From Pseudomonas fulva 12-X (GTDB taxonomy: Bacteria; Pseudomonadota; Gammaproteobacteria; Pseudomonadales; Pseudomonadaceae), in contig NC_015556.1 in the NCBI RefSeq assembly GCF_000213805.1, positions 992,001 to 1,056,000 on the forward strand: a stretch of DNA of 64,000 nucleotides, in the 5' to 3' direction. Position 1 is the first letter of the stretch; each line of letters begins with the position of its first letter. This document shows positions 30,351 to 41,558 of the stretch, one piece after another. A program made the position numbers and the translations under genes. The notes under the pieces are model-generated. The model was not told the DNA's origin and did no database searches. It was given only the letters and a program-made list of their open reading frames with translations.

Positions 30351-32057
30351 TCAGGCGTCGCTTGGCCAGCTCTCGCAGATTGCTCGCGCCTGGAGCAGAT
30401 CACGAGCGTAACTGAGCCGCCCATGGGCCCGCTGCAGGCCCGCCCGGCGCAGCTTCAGGCGCAATGACGGTGACGCGCCGCTGACGATCAGGGCGATGCC
30501 CTGCTTGCGGTACTCCAGCACGGTGCTGTGCAAGGCGGCGAGTGCGGTCATGTCGAGCATCGGCACCGCGCTGACATCCAGAATCACCACGCGGATATGT
30601 GGGTCGAGGCGGCGCAGCGCTTCCAGCGTGCGCTGCGCCGCGCCAAAGAACAGCGGCCCGCGAATGGCCAACGCCAGCCCGTGCTCGGGCAGGTCGCTCA
30701 GGGCCTGATGACCGTCGCGCGGCAGGCGCCTGGCATCGGTCAGCTCGCTCATGCGCTTGATGAACAGCCCGGCGGCCAGCAACAGGCCGACGCCCACCGC
30801 CAGCACCATGTCGAACAGCACCGTCAGCGAGAGGCAGGTGAGCAGCACCAGCACGTCGCTGCGCGGCGCGATGCGCAGGGTGTGGGCCACGTGGTGGGCC
30901 TCGCTCATGTTCCACGCCACCATCAGCAGCAGAGCGGCCAAGGCGGCCATCGGCAGATAGCTGAACAGCGGGGCGAGAAACAGGATCGCCGCCAGCACCA
31001 CACCGGCATGGATGATCGCAGCCAGCGGCGAGCGTGCACCGGCCCTCACGTTGGTGGCGCTGCGGGCGATGGCGGCGGTAGCCGTGATGCCACCAAACAG
31101 CGGAGCGACCAGATTGCCGATGCCCTGGCCGAGCAGTTCGGCATTTGGGTCGTGCTTGCTGCCGGTCATGCCATCGGCCACCACCGCACAGAGCAGTGAC
31201 TCGATGGCGCCGAGCATGGCGATGGCAAAGGCCGGCGCCAGTAACTGGCGGATCAGTTCGAATGACAGCACCAGCGGCTGGCCATCGGCCCCCGGCAGTT
31301 GCCAGGGCCAGGCGAAGCTCGGCAGAAACGGCGGAATGCCTGGGTAGCTAATGCCATCGACGCTGTAGCTAAAGCGCTCGCCCAGCGTTGCCACCGGCAA
31401 ACCGCTGCGTTCCAGCGCCAGGCCCAGCAGCGCACCGACCGTCAGCGCCACCAGGTGGCCGGGCACCCGCGGCACCAGCCGCGGCCACACCAGCAACACG
31501 CCGAGGCAGGCCAGTGCCACCAGGGTGTCGCCAGGCTGGATGCCGGGCAGGGCCTGCCAGAGCATCTGGATCTGCTGCACGTAGTGGCTCGGCTGCCCGG
31601 CCAGTTGCAGGCCGAGCAGATCCTTGAGTTGCAGGGTAGCGATGACAATGCCGATGCCGGCGGTAAAACCCAGGGTGACCGGGTAGGGCACGAACTCGAT
31701 CAGCCTTCCGGCTTTGAGCAGGCCCAGGGCGATCAGGATCAATCCGGCCATGACCGTGCACAGCAACAGCCCGCCGATGCCGAACTGCTGGGTGATCGGC
31801 AGCAGAATCACCACGAAAGCCGCCGTGGGGCCGGAAATGTTGAAACGCGAGCCGCCGCACAGGGCAATCAGCGGGGCGGCGACCAATACCGTGTAGAGGC
31901 CGTGTTGCGGCGCCACGCCAACGGCGATGGCCAGCGCCATGGCCAGGGGAATGGCGATGATGCCCACCGTGAGACCGGCGGCCAGGTCGCCACGCAGGCT
32001 GGCCCAGGAGTAGCCACTACGCAGGCTCTGGCGGCAGGCGGCGAACAGGGTGGGCAT
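30351..32057 (-). CDS. SulP-family anion transporter with STAS domain
   Basis: 568 residues: about 12-14 membrane helices in the SulP fold (residues 15-420) and a C-terminal STAS domain (about 430-560). The family moves sulfate, bicarbonate or C4-dicarboxylates (DauA); the substrate is not clear from sequence. I start it at ATG 32057 (MPTLFAACRQS). The longer open frame upstream has no family match. Monocistronic. Confidence 0.93.
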   Translation of the reverse strand: MPTLFAACRQSLRSGYSWASLRGDLAAGLTVGIIAIPLAMALAIAVGVAPQHGLYTVLVAAPLIALCGGSRFNISGPTAAFVVILLPITQQFGIGGLLLCTVMAGLILIALGLLKAGRLIEFVPYPVTLGFTAGIGIVIATLQLKDLLGLQLAGQPSHYVQQIQMLWQALPGIQPGDTLVALACLGVLLVWPRLVPRVPGHLVALTVGALLGLALERSGLPVATLGERFSYSVDGISYPGIPPFLPSFAWPWQLPGADGQPLVLSFELIRQLLAPAFAIAMLGAIESLLCAVVADGMTGSKHDPNAELLGQGIGNLVAPLFGGITATAAIARSATNVRAGARSPLAAIIHAGVVLAAILFLAPLFSYLPMAALAALLLMVAWNMSEAHHVAHTLRIAPRSDVLVLLTCLSLTVLFDMVLAVGVGLLLAAGLFIKRMSELTDARRLPRDGHQALSDLPEHGLALAIRGPLFFGAAQRTLEALRRLDPHIRVVILDVSAVPMLDMTALAALHSTVLEYRKQGIALIVSGASPSLRLKLRRAGLQRAHGRLSYARDLLQARAICESWPSDA

Positions 32058-32239
32058 GGCGGCGCTTCCTGAAAGGAATGCCGGCAGTATAGAGCGGCGC
32101 CGGGCGCCCGGTTGTTGACTTAGGTCGCGTACCGCCTTGCCTGTGGCGATGATAAGAGCGCCGGATGCGCGGTGCGTTGAGCGCTCGCCACGCCAGGGGT
32201 ACACTGCCGGCCCCGTGTTCTGGTTGGCTGGAGTGAGCG

Positions 32240-32527
32240 ATGCGTAAAGACAAGAAGCAGGTGATTGGTGACGACATCAGCGATGAGCAGATCAAGCTGT
32301 TTCTCGCCGTGGAACCGGCCGACGCTACACCGCCTTCGCTGCACAAACTGGTCAAGGCATACCGCGGCCTGCGCGACCATGACTTCGAGCGTTTCGTAGG
32401 CTTCTTCGTCGAGGCCGGTTACGACCTGGATGCCAAGGACGCCGACGGTAATGACTTCATCGCCCTGATCCAGGATCAGCGCAATGCTGAGGCTTATATC
32501 GCGGCAGTCAACGCTGCTCGCGGTTAA
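32240..32527 (+). CDS. PA4642-family protein
   Basis: 95 residues, acidic and soluble, starting at ATG 32240 after GGAGTGA. It matches the small conserved Pseudomonas family named after PA4642; its role is unknown. The middle carries an ankyrin-like stretch (AGYDLDAKDADGNDFI). It is the last gene before the IS110 element. Confidence 0.85.
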   Translation: MRKDKKQVIGDDISDEQIKLFLAVEPADATPPSLHKLVKAYRGLRDHDFERFVGFFVEAGYDLDAKDADGNDFIALIQDQRNAEAYIAAVNAARG

Positions 32528-32621
32528 GAAGCTGTCCACGAGCTTTTAGGCAACGTGAAAGAGGCTGTTGCAAAAGCGGCCGGTGAGTACGTAGGAGATT
32601 CTATGGTTTAGGGCAATACGT

Positions 32622-33563
32622 TTATGCCCTTCTGCTGACGTATTCGCCTTGAGTTTTCATCAAGGCGAATGCGACTCTGGCGAGCTTTCTAGCCAGGATG
32701 ACCAAGACCTGAGTGGTTGCTTTGCCTTTGCTGCGGTAGTACTCGTATAGCTCTTTCCAGGCCGCAGATTTGCTGGCGGCCATAGCGGCGTTATGCAGCA
32801 GTCTGCGCACTTCCGAACACCCTCGTTTGGTCAAACGGCGACGCCCAGACTTTTGGCCTGAATCTGCGACTTTCAGATCCATGCCCAAAAACGCGATGTA
32901 TGCATCACTGCTTCTGAATTCGCCACGGATGAACGCAGTGACTAAAGCGACAGCAGTCAGAAAACCAATGCCTTCGACTTTCTGGCATCGAACTACCTGC
33001 TCTGTCAGTCCGGCCTCTCTCACCACCGTTTTCAATTGCTTCTGGATCAGAAGATCAAGAGACTCGAAGTGCTTGATGAAACTGTTGAAGGCTTCTTTGA
33101 GAACCCCCTCGTTGCTCCAGCTCTGGACCAGGCTAGTACGAGCCGAAACCAGTGCTGCCCGGCGTCGCAGGAGGCTCTGGAGCTTTCGATAAACGGGGGG
33201 CGGCGGTACCCAGGGGCGAAGGGCGCTGCCTTCACGATCCAGAAAACGGGCAAGTAAGCAGGCGTCAGAGGCATCGGTTTTAACTCGCCCGCCAATGCCC
33301 TTGCGATAGTTACTCAACTGGTAGCCGTCAACGACATAGACGGCAAACCCTTTCTCGTAAGCCATCTCAACCAAATCCAGGTGATAGATGTTGGTGGCCT
33401 CAACACAAATAGCCGTATTGGCCGGTTGAAGTGCCAACCACTTGCGAATCTCTGGCTGAGTGTTTCGAAACGACTGATGTTGACCGGCCTGCTCGCAATA
33501 ACTAACCAGTTCAACTTTGGCGACATCGATACCGATGATGAATTGCTTCGCTGGCATTGCCAT
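32622..33563 (-). CDS. IS110-family transposase
   Basis: 313 residues, full length and intact. The N-terminal RuvC-like DEDD domain shows Asp13 (IGIDVAK), Glu55 (ICVEAT) and Asp97/Asp100 (VKTDASDA). The C-terminal Tnp20 domain carries the conserved serine in AAMAASKSAAW. IS110 enzymes are guided by a structured RNA from the element's non-coding end. Two starts are close (33563 and 33557). The gene lies between the PA4642-family gene and the DUF2845 pair and disturbs no open frame. Confidence 0.93.
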   Translation of the reverse strand: MAMPAKQFIIGIDVAKVELVSYCEQAGQHQSFRNTQPEIRKWLALQPANTAICVEATNIYHLDLVEMAYEKGFAVYVVDGYQLSNYRKGIGGRVKTDASDACLLARFLDREGSALRPWVPPPPVYRKLQSLLRRRAALVSARTSLVQSWSNEGVLKEAFNSFIKHFESLDLLIQKQLKTVVREAGLTEQVVRCQKVEGIGFLTAVALVTAFIRGEFRSSDAYIAFLGMDLKVADSGQKSGRRRLTKRGCSEVRRLLHNAAMAASKSAAWKELYEYYRSKGKATTQVLVILARKLARVAFALMKTQGEYVSRRA

Positions 33564-33765
33564 CAGTTGAGCTCCCACGCTATGGTTTTTAGGCTCGGAG
33601 GGGTTCACCAAGAGGCGCTGACTTGCTCCTATCGTCGCTTGCAAACGATGCATTCTTTATCGGCGCTTTGGTGAAGGGGTGGGGCGAGGTCTCCTACCGT
33701 CTGTACTGCTGCGAACAGTCAGAATTGGCTTTGTCGTCCCACCACCCCTTCGAGTATCACCATAC

Positions 33766-33826
33766 AAGGGGCTTTAGCCCCGAGCTTTGTTGGGTCACAA
33801 AGAGCTCGCGGCTAAAGCCGCTCCTA
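33766..33826. repeat. REP pair (inverted)
   Basis: Two inverted copies of a GGCTTTAGCC.CGAGCT.TTTG unit: one at 33766-33790, the other reversed at 33799-33826 (GCTCGCGGCTAAAGCC). This is the classical Pseudomonas REP doublet and lies beside the IS110 element. Confidence 0.7.
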
Positions 33827-33953
33827 CAAAATCGTGACCGATCGCTCCCGCCACTTAGCTTTCAAAATCGACGAGCCTGGGCTTCAAGGCGTGGAATAGG
33901 CTCTACCAGCTCTTCGGCGGACGACCTACTGCCATGCTGATTAGTACGGCAGA

Positions 33954-34262
33954 CTAATCACCGCGCTTGCTGTCGATCCGCTCCAGGCGATTGCCCTCGA
34001 AACGCAGAAAGTAGTTCATGCCGTTGCGCGGGCCGTAGCTCCATTCCTCGATCTGCACCTCATGGGTGAAGCCGTAGCGGTCGGTCTGATCCTTGTAGCC
34101 GATGAACGAACGGTTGTTCGGTTCGCCGCATTTGGCCTGTACTTCGGCCGTGGTGTCGCCGGTGCTGGCGATCGCTCTGTCGCAGCGCCAGGTCGAGGCA
34201 TTGGCGGTGCCGGCCAGCAGCACCAGCAGGGCACAGGGGATTAATGTCTTGATCATGGTCAT
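33954..34262 (-). CDS. DUF2845 protein, second copy
   Basis: 102 residues with a signal peptide (about 1-22, ending NAS). The mature part has two cysteines and KCGEPNNRSFIG...IEEWSYGPRNGMNYFLRFEGNRLERI, as in DUF2845. It is a paralog of the gene directly upstream and overlaps it by ATGA. ATG 34262 chosen for that overlap; ATG 34256 is also possible. Periplasmic, function unknown. Confidence 0.85.
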   Translation of the reverse strand: MTMIKTLIPCALLVLLAGTANASTWRCDRAIASTGDTTAEVQAKCGEPNNRSFIGYKDQTDRYGFTHEVQIEEWSYGPRNGMNYFLRFEGNRLERIDSKRGD

Positions 34263-34549
34263 TGCCGGCGTTTGCGCTCGATGCGCGTCAGCCGATTGCC
34301 CTCGAAGGTCAGGATGGTGAACATGCCGTTGCTGGGCTCGTAGGCCCATTCCTCGATACTGGTTTCGCGCCGGTTGTAGGGGCCGACCGTGTAACCCACC
34401 GGGTCGCGGAACTCCGGTTCGCCGCATTTCTGCATCACTTCGAAGGTGCGATCCCCCAGGTTCACCAGCTTGCTGCCGCAGCGCAGTGTATCGGCGTGGC
34501 TCAGCAGTGGGCTGGCGCATAGCACCAGCAGCAGACTCAGTCGTTTCAT
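34259..34549 (-). CDS. DUF2845 protein, first copy
   Basis: 96 residues with a signal peptide (about 1-19, LLSHA). The mature part matches its neighbour: KCGEP...SIEEWAYEPSNGMFTILTFEGNRLTRIE. The tandem arrangement suggests a duplication. The start is ATG 34549; a GTG at 34558 overlaps the stop of the DUF748 gene by GTGA and is an alternative. Translation is probably coupled with the upstream DUF748 gene. Confidence 0.85.
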   Translation of the reverse strand: MKRLSLLLVLCASPLLSHADTLRCGSKLVNLGDRTFEVMQKCGEPEFRDPVGYTVGPYNRRETSIEEWAYEPSNGMFTILTFEGNRLTRIERKRRQ

Positions 34550-34554
34550 GCTTG

Positions 34555-37497
34555 TCACTCGCTGCCCAGATGAAGGGAAGTGGCCACATGGCCATCGGGC
34601 TCAGCCTGGCCCAGATTGACGTCGAGCAGGTAGATGCGCTCGTCCGCCAGTTTGTCGCGGTCCACCAGGTAGTCCTTGATCGCCGCCGCGCGTTGCTGCG
34701 CGAGCTGGCGCTGCAGACCGCGACTGTCACTCCAAGAGGCGAGCACCGCTGCGTGCAGCTTGGCGGTACGTTCTTCACCGCTCAGTTTGGACCATTCGGC
34801 CGGAGGCTGCTGCTTGAGGCGCGCACGGTAGATGCCTTCGAGCAGCGGCGCCTTTTCGTCCTCGGGCACCACCAGCTCCTCGGCGTCGGCAGGCACCTTG
34901 TCACCGCGGCGCTGCATGATGCGGTACAGGTAGTCCTGGTACTCACGCTCCAGCCGCCGCTCGGCAAGCAGCGGGCCGTCGGCGCTCTGGGCGGCTGCGC
35001 CTTCGATTTCCAGGCGCAGGGTGGGGCGCTCCTGCAGGGCGTCGGCCAGGGTGTCCAGGGTTTTCTGTGCCTGCTCATCAAGCTCGGCGCTGCCCGGCGC
35101 GAAGGCCACGGTGCTCAGGTCCATGTCGCTGCCGCCCCTGACCAGCCCGCCGATGAACTTGAACGGCGCCTGGGCGGTGCGCAGCACCAGGTTGCGCAGG
35201 GTCTGCCAGACGATGGGCATGACGCTGAACTGCGGGTCGTTGAGGTTGCCCTGCACCGGCAACTCTAGGGAAATGCGCCCCTGGGTGTCCTTGAGCAGGG
35301 CCACGGCCAGGCGGATCGGCAGGTCGACGGCGTCCGGGCTGTCGACCTTCTCGCCCAACTGCAACTGCTCGATCAATACCTTGTTTTCGGCGTTGAGCTT
35401 GCCCTCGTTGATGCGGTAATGCAGGTCCAGATTCAGGCGGCCCTTGCGGATGCGGTAGCCGGCGAATTTGCCGGAGTAGGGCGTCAGGGTGGTCAGCTCG
35501 ACCTGTTTGAACTGGGTGGCGATATCCAGGCTCTGCATCGGGTCGAAAGGTGTCAGGCTGCCCTTGATGCTGACTGGCGCGTAGCGATCCACCTTGCCGG
35601 TGATGTTCACCGGTGCGGCCTTGTTGGCGGCGCTGTCGAGGGTACCGATGCGGCCGTTGAGCTGCTGCACGGCAGTGGCGAAGTTGGGCCGCAGGCTGAA
35701 GTCGGCGAAGTTGGCCGAGCCATCTTTCAGACTGACCTCGCCGATGCGGATCGCCATGGGTTTGCTCGCCGACGCATCAGCCGACGACTTCGCCTGCGCG
35801 GCGTTGCCGGCCGGCTGCTTGATGATCAGCTCGTTGACGTTGGTGGTCAGGTCTTCGTTGATGATGAAGCGGGCGTAGGGCTGTTCCAGGTCCACCCGCT
35901 CGATGTCCAGGCGCTCGCCGTGGCGGTAGTCGATGCCGCCCAGGTCGAGCTGCTTCCAGCGCAGCAGGTCGCGGTCCTTGATGGTGTCCAGGGTGTGCAG
36001 CTGGGTCACCTGCGCCTTGCCCTGCACGCGCAACGCCAGCGGCTCGGTGCTGGTCAGGGCGACGTCGAGATCACTGTTCAGCAGGCCGCTGCGCAGTTCC
36101 AGGTGGATGAAGGGGCTGATGTAGGCCTGGGCTACCCGCATATCGAGGTTGCGGGTGGCAACCTTCAGGCTGGCGGTAGTCGGGCTGAGCTGCACCTGGC
36201 CTTCAGCCTGCAGCTTGCCCTGCTTGCCGACGCCGGTATCCAGCTTGAGGTTGAAAGGCGAGGTACCCAGGCTGTCGAAGTTCTGCATGTCCAGATTCAG
36301 CGGGCCGAGCTCGACGGCGACTTCCTCGGCCGGCACGCGGTCGACCAGGTGCGCGTGGTAGTCGCGCAATTGCACGTCCTTGACCTGTACCTGCCAGGGC
36401 TTGGCCGATTCTTTCGCCGGCGCATTTTCTGCCTTGGCGGTTGTTTCAGATTTGGCGGGCTCAGGGCTGTCTGCCTTGGCTGCTGGAGCGGGTTTCGCGT
36501 CACCAGCAAACAGCTTCTGCCAGTCCAGCTGGCCATCCTTTTCACGGCTCGCCCAGGCTTCGAGCTGCTGCCCGCGCACCTTGCCGATCACCACCTGCTG
36601 CTTGGCCAGATCCAGCGAGGTTTCGCTGACTTCAAGAGATTGCAGCTTGATCAGCGGCTTGCCGTCCGGCGTTTTCATGGCGAACGGTGCGGCTTTGATG
36701 CGTGCGTTGCTGAGGGTCAGCTCGGTGCCCTTGCGCAGGTCCAGCCGATAGTCGGTGGCGAGGTTGACCACGCCCTGTTCGAGCACCAGCGGCACGGCGT
36801 CGCGCACGTAGGGCCAGAACGCCTGCATGGGTTCGTCTGTGATCTTCAGGGTGCCGCTGGAGCTGAACGGGCTGAGGCTCAGCTCGCCGCTCCAGTCGAT
36901 ACGCCCGCCCGCCGGGCCGGTGGCCACCAGGGTCATGTCGGCGTTGTCGTCGGGCAGGGTGCTGAGGTTGTGCAGCTCGAGGTTCAGGTCGTCGTAGTGG
37001 ATGTCGATCGGATCCTGCGGGCGCAGGTCCTGAAAGCGCAGATTGCCGCCGGCCAGTTCGATACGGTCGATGCGCAGCGGGAACGGCTCGCTCGGCTCAT
37101 CGGGCTTGGGCTCGCTGGGCGGCAGCTTGAACAGCTGCGCCAGGTTCAAGGTGCCGTCCTTGCTGAAGCGCACCTCGGTGTGCGGCTTGACCAGGGTGAC
37201 GTCCGCCAGGTGCAGGGCGCCGCTCCACAGACTGTCCAGCTCGAGATCGACCGCCAGATGTTCGAACGCCACCTGTTCCTTGCCGGGCTCGCCCAGGCGC
37301 AGGCCCCAGAGTTTCAGTTCCAGGGTGAAGGGATTGAGCTGCAAACGATCCAGCCGCGCCGGCTGGGTCGCGTAGTTTTCCAGTTGCTGATTGGCGATAC
37401 GCAGGGCAATGCCCGGCAGAATCAGGAAGCCGATCAGGCTGTACAAGCCCAGGGCGATCAACAGGGCAGTGGCGGCGCGGCGCAATCCTTTGGGCAT
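34555..37497 (-). CDS. DUF748-family AsmA-like envelope protein
   Basis: 980 residues. One N-terminal membrane helix (about 9-30) is followed by a long periplasmic beta-rich chain, DUF748, with homology to the AsmA/TamB lipid-bridge proteins. A low-complexity Ala/Pro/Lys/Glu insert lies near residues 340-370. The C-terminal 150 residues have an OmpA-like pattern (VAFAPGSAELDEQAQKTLDTLADAL) that may bind peptidoglycan. It leads the operon with the two DUF2845 genes. An outer-membrane lipid or LPS assembly role is inferred from the family only. Confidence 0.9.
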   Translation of the reverse strand: MPKGLRRAATALLIALGLYSLIGFLILPGIALRIANQQLENYATQPARLDRLQLNPFTLELKLWGLRLGEPGKEQVAFEHLAVDLELDSLWSGALHLADVTLVKPHTEVRFSKDGTLNLAQLFKLPPSEPKPDEPSEPFPLRIDRIELAGGNLRFQDLRPQDPIDIHYDDLNLELHNLSTLPDDNADMTLVATGPAGGRIDWSGELSLSPFSSSGTLKITDEPMQAFWPYVRDAVPLVLEQGVVNLATDYRLDLRKGTELTLSNARIKAAPFAMKTPDGKPLIKLQSLEVSETSLDLAKQQVVIGKVRGQQLEAWASREKDGQLDWQKLFAGDAKPAPAAKADSPEPAKSETTAKAENAPAKESAKPWQVQVKDVQLRDYHAHLVDRVPAEEVAVELGPLNLDMQNFDSLGTSPFNLKLDTGVGKQGKLQAEGQVQLSPTTASLKVATRNLDMRVAQAYISPFIHLELRSGLLNSDLDVALTSTEPLALRVQGKAQVTQLHTLDTIKDRDLLRWKQLDLGGIDYRHGERLDIERVDLEQPYARFIINEDLTTNVNELIIKQPAGNAAQAKSSADASASKPMAIRIGEVSLKDGSANFADFSLRPNFATAVQQLNGRIGTLDSAANKAAPVNITGKVDRYAPVSIKGSLTPFDPMQSLDIATQFKQVELTTLTPYSGKFAGYRIRKGRLNLDLHYRINEGKLNAENKVLIEQLQLGEKVDSPDAVDLPIRLAVALLKDTQGRISLELPVQGNLNDPQFSVMPIVWQTLRNLVLRTAQAPFKFIGGLVRGGSDMDLSTVAFAPGSAELDEQAQKTLDTLADALQERPTLRLEIEGAAAQSADGPLLAERRLEREYQDYLYRIMQRRGDKVPADAEELVVPEDEKAPLLEGIYRARLKQQPPAEWSKLSGEERTAKLHAAVLASWSDSRGLQRQLAQQRAAAIKDYLVDRDKLADERIYLLDVNLGQAEPDGHVATSLHLGSE

Positions 37498-37574
37498 GGT
37501 TTCGCTTCATCTTCCTGGCGGGAATGCCTTGGATTATGGCATGGGGGCAGGGTTCCACGGAAAGCGACCCGCTC

Positions 37575-38591
37575 CTAGAAATGCAGCACCAGGATCTTCA
37601 GTGGCGGATTGCCATCGGTCGAAGGGAAGTCCGCGGCCGGTGATAACTGCTCGTGCTCGCGTACCGGGCGGCCGAGTTTGCTGGCGCAGCGCAGCACTTG
37701 TTCACGCCATTCATTCATGGGCACTTTCGCCAGGTTGTTGCAGCACACCAGGGTGCCGTCTTCGGCGGTGGCGAGGATCGCCGGCTTGAGCAGGCTCTGG
37801 TAGTCGCGCAGCAGATCGACGGTGCCGAAGGCACTCTTGGCCCAGGCCGGCGGATCGAGAAACACCAGGTCGAACTGGCGCTGTTCCAGGCGCGGGTAGC
37901 TCGGCAACTTCTGGCCACGGCGCGCAGCGATGGGCAGCCCGGCCCACTGGCGGATCGCTGGAAAGTAATCCGACTGCACGAACTGCATGGTTGGCAGATC
38001 CGGGTTGAGCGCGCCATTCTCGCGGCCCACCGCCAGGTTGCCCTCGGCAAAGTCGAGGTTTACCACGTCGCTCGCGCCGCCGGCGGCGGCATTCAGGCCC
38101 ACGCCGCAGGTGTAGGCGAACAGGTTGAGCACGCTTTTGCCGGCGCTGTGGCGTTGCACCCAGCCGCGGGCGTTGCGCAGATCGAGAAACAGCAGCGGGT
38201 CCTGCCCGGCGTGGCGGCCGCGCACCCGATAGTTGAGGCACCATTCCCGGCCCACCAGATCGACCAATGCGCTTTCATCGGCGACGTGTACCGTATCGCT
38301 GCGGTCGATGCGCGAGTTGCCTTTGGAGCGGTCGTTGTAGACCAGCAGCGTCTGCAGGCCAAGGGTTTCGTCGACGAGCGCATGCAGGGCCAGCAGCTCG
38401 TCGCGGCCGAGCGTCTGGTGAAAGCTCTGCACCATGAGTTGCGGGCCGTAGCGGTCGACGGTCAGGCCGCCGGCGCCTTCCTGGCTGCCGTGGAACAGTC
38501 GATAGCAATCGGTGCCCTGGGTGTGCAGATCGTGGAGCAGCTTTTTGCGGGCAGCGAGGGCGGCGCGCAGCGCCTGGTCAAGAGAGGGCAC
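37575..38591 (-). CDS. Class I SAM-dependent RNA methyltransferase, RlmI-like
   Basis: 338 residues from GTG 38591. The first 150 residues resemble the RlmI/RlmK-type EEHEE or PUA-like N-terminal part. The SAM domain shows LNLFAYTCGVGLNAAAGG and the catalytic-site LDPPAWAKS. It likely makes m5C or m7G in 23S rRNA, but the target is unknown. It stands 77 bases upstream of the DUF748 gene. Confidence 0.87.
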   Translation of the reverse strand: MPSLDQALRAALAARKKLLHDLHTQGTDCYRLFHGSQEGAGGLTVDRYGPQLMVQSFHQTLGRDELLALHALVDETLGLQTLLVYNDRSKGNSRIDRSDTVHVADESALVDLVGREWCLNYRVRGRHAGQDPLLFLDLRNARGWVQRHSAGKSVLNLFAYTCGVGLNAAAGGASDVVNLDFAEGNLAVGRENGALNPDLPTMQFVQSDYFPAIRQWAGLPIAARRGQKLPSYPRLEQRQFDLVFLDPPAWAKSAFGTVDLLRDYQSLLKPAILATAEDGTLVCCNNLAKVPMNEWREQVLRCASKLGRPVREHEQLSPAADFPSTDGNPPLKILVLHF

Positions 38592-38668
38592 GCGCGGCGT
38601 CTCGGAAAAGGGAAGGCCGGCAGTTTAGCAAAAAGCTCCGTCTGCCGGGTTACGGCCAATGCCAGAGG

Positions 38669-39535
38669 TCAGGTTGCCACGCGCCGGGCGGCTCGCTGCG
38701 CCGCGCTGTTGACCACCGCCCAGCGCAGCAGCTTGGCGGTGCGTCTGACGCTGGCGCGGATCACCGGGCGGCGCCAGGCAGCCTGGTGTTCGCCGAGCAG
38801 CTCGCTGGCCCAGTCCGGCAGCAGATCGACGCCGGCCTGCATCATCAGGCTGCCAAAGGGCTTGGCCAGAATGTTGGGCACCGGCGCGGCATACAGCAGC
38901 CGGACCACTTCGCGAGTGCGCTCATCGCACAGCAGCTGCGGGCGCATGCGCTGCAGATAATCGTCAATGTCCTGGCTGGACTTGGGTACGTTCTGGGCGC
39001 CCAGGCGCTCGGCGATCAGCGCCACCTCGCGGTAGTAGCGATCCTGCTCGGCGACCGGTAGCTGCGGGTCCACATAGCGCAGGTAGCCGGCCAGAAACTG
39101 GCTGACTTCGGAAACGTGCACCCAGGTCAGCAGATCGGGATCGTACGCGGCATAGGGCCGACCATCCGGCGCCTGGCCAACCACCTGCAGGTGGATGCGC
39201 CGCACCTTGTCGATCAGTTGCTCGGCGTCGTGCCGGCCGCCGTAGGTAGTGCCGGCAACGAACAGGCTGGTGCGGCGCAGCCGGCCGATCATGTCCTGGC
39301 GGAAGGTGGAGTGGTCCCACACACCGGCTAGGGCCAGCGGGTGGAGCATCTGCAGGAGCAGGGCGGAGATGCCGCCGACCATCATCGAGGTGAAGTCGGC
39401 ATGAACCCTCCAGACCATCGATTCGGGGCCGAACAGGCCGGCATCGAAGCGCGGCTGATCGAGGTCGAGCACGCCCAAGGACGCGCCGGTAAGGCTGTGC
39501 ACCTGTTTTTCGATCTGACGACGTAGGCTTTCCAT
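38669..39535 (-). CDS. Oxygenase MpaB-family (DUF2236) protein
   Basis: 288 residues from ATG 39535. It shows the conserved WRVHADFTSMMVGGISALLLQMLHPLALAGVWDHS, DPDLLTWVHVSEV motifs of DUF2236, a heme-linked or non-heme oxygenase-like family (MpaB, Lcp relatives). The substrate is unknown. Downstream genes follow in the same direction. Confidence 0.88.
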   Translation of the reverse strand: MESLRRQIEKQVHSLTGASLGVLDLDQPRFDAGLFGPESMVWRVHADFTSMMVGGISALLLQMLHPLALAGVWDHSTFRQDMIGRLRRTSLFVAGTTYGGRHDAEQLIDKVRRIHLQVVGQAPDGRPYAAYDPDLLTWVHVSEVSQFLAGYLRYVDPQLPVAEQDRYYREVALIAERLGAQNVPKSSQDIDDYLQRMRPQLLCDERTREVVRLLYAAPVPNILAKPFGSLMMQAGVDLLPDWASELLGEHQAAWRRPVIRASVRRTAKLLRWAVVNSAAQRAARRVAT

Positions 39536-39582
39536 GCCGCGCAGTTTCGGCGCTTGCCCGGCCCAAGGCAAGAGACCCCATA

Positions 39583-39600
39583 GCCCCGCCCGTGCGGGGC
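39583..39600 (-). terminator. GC hairpin after acs, weak
   Basis: A 7-bp stem GCCCCGC/GCGGGGC on a CCGT loop lies 13 bases past the acs stop on the minus strand, with no clear T run. Confidence 0.4.
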
Positions 39601-39612
39601 CATGGGTAGGCG

Positions 39613-41550
<1,938 letters not shown>

Positions 41551-41558
41551 GGCGGGTA

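Larger units (their letters stand above)
32528..33953 (-). mobile_element. IS110-family insertion sequence (ends not defined)
   Basis: The element consists of the transposase and non-coding flanks; IS110 elements lack terminal inverted repeats so the borders cannot be fixed by eye. An imperfect direct repeat CTATGGTTT...AGG flanks the transposase at 32601 and 33580. The upstream flank 33564-33760 is long enough to carry a bridge RNA. The span given is the maximum between neighbouring genes. Confidence 0.5.

Noticed and set aside
35419..37578. A 719-codon open frame on the plus strand over the DUF748 gene
   Set aside because: Antisense shadow of a GC-rich gene; no ribosome-binding site or domain.
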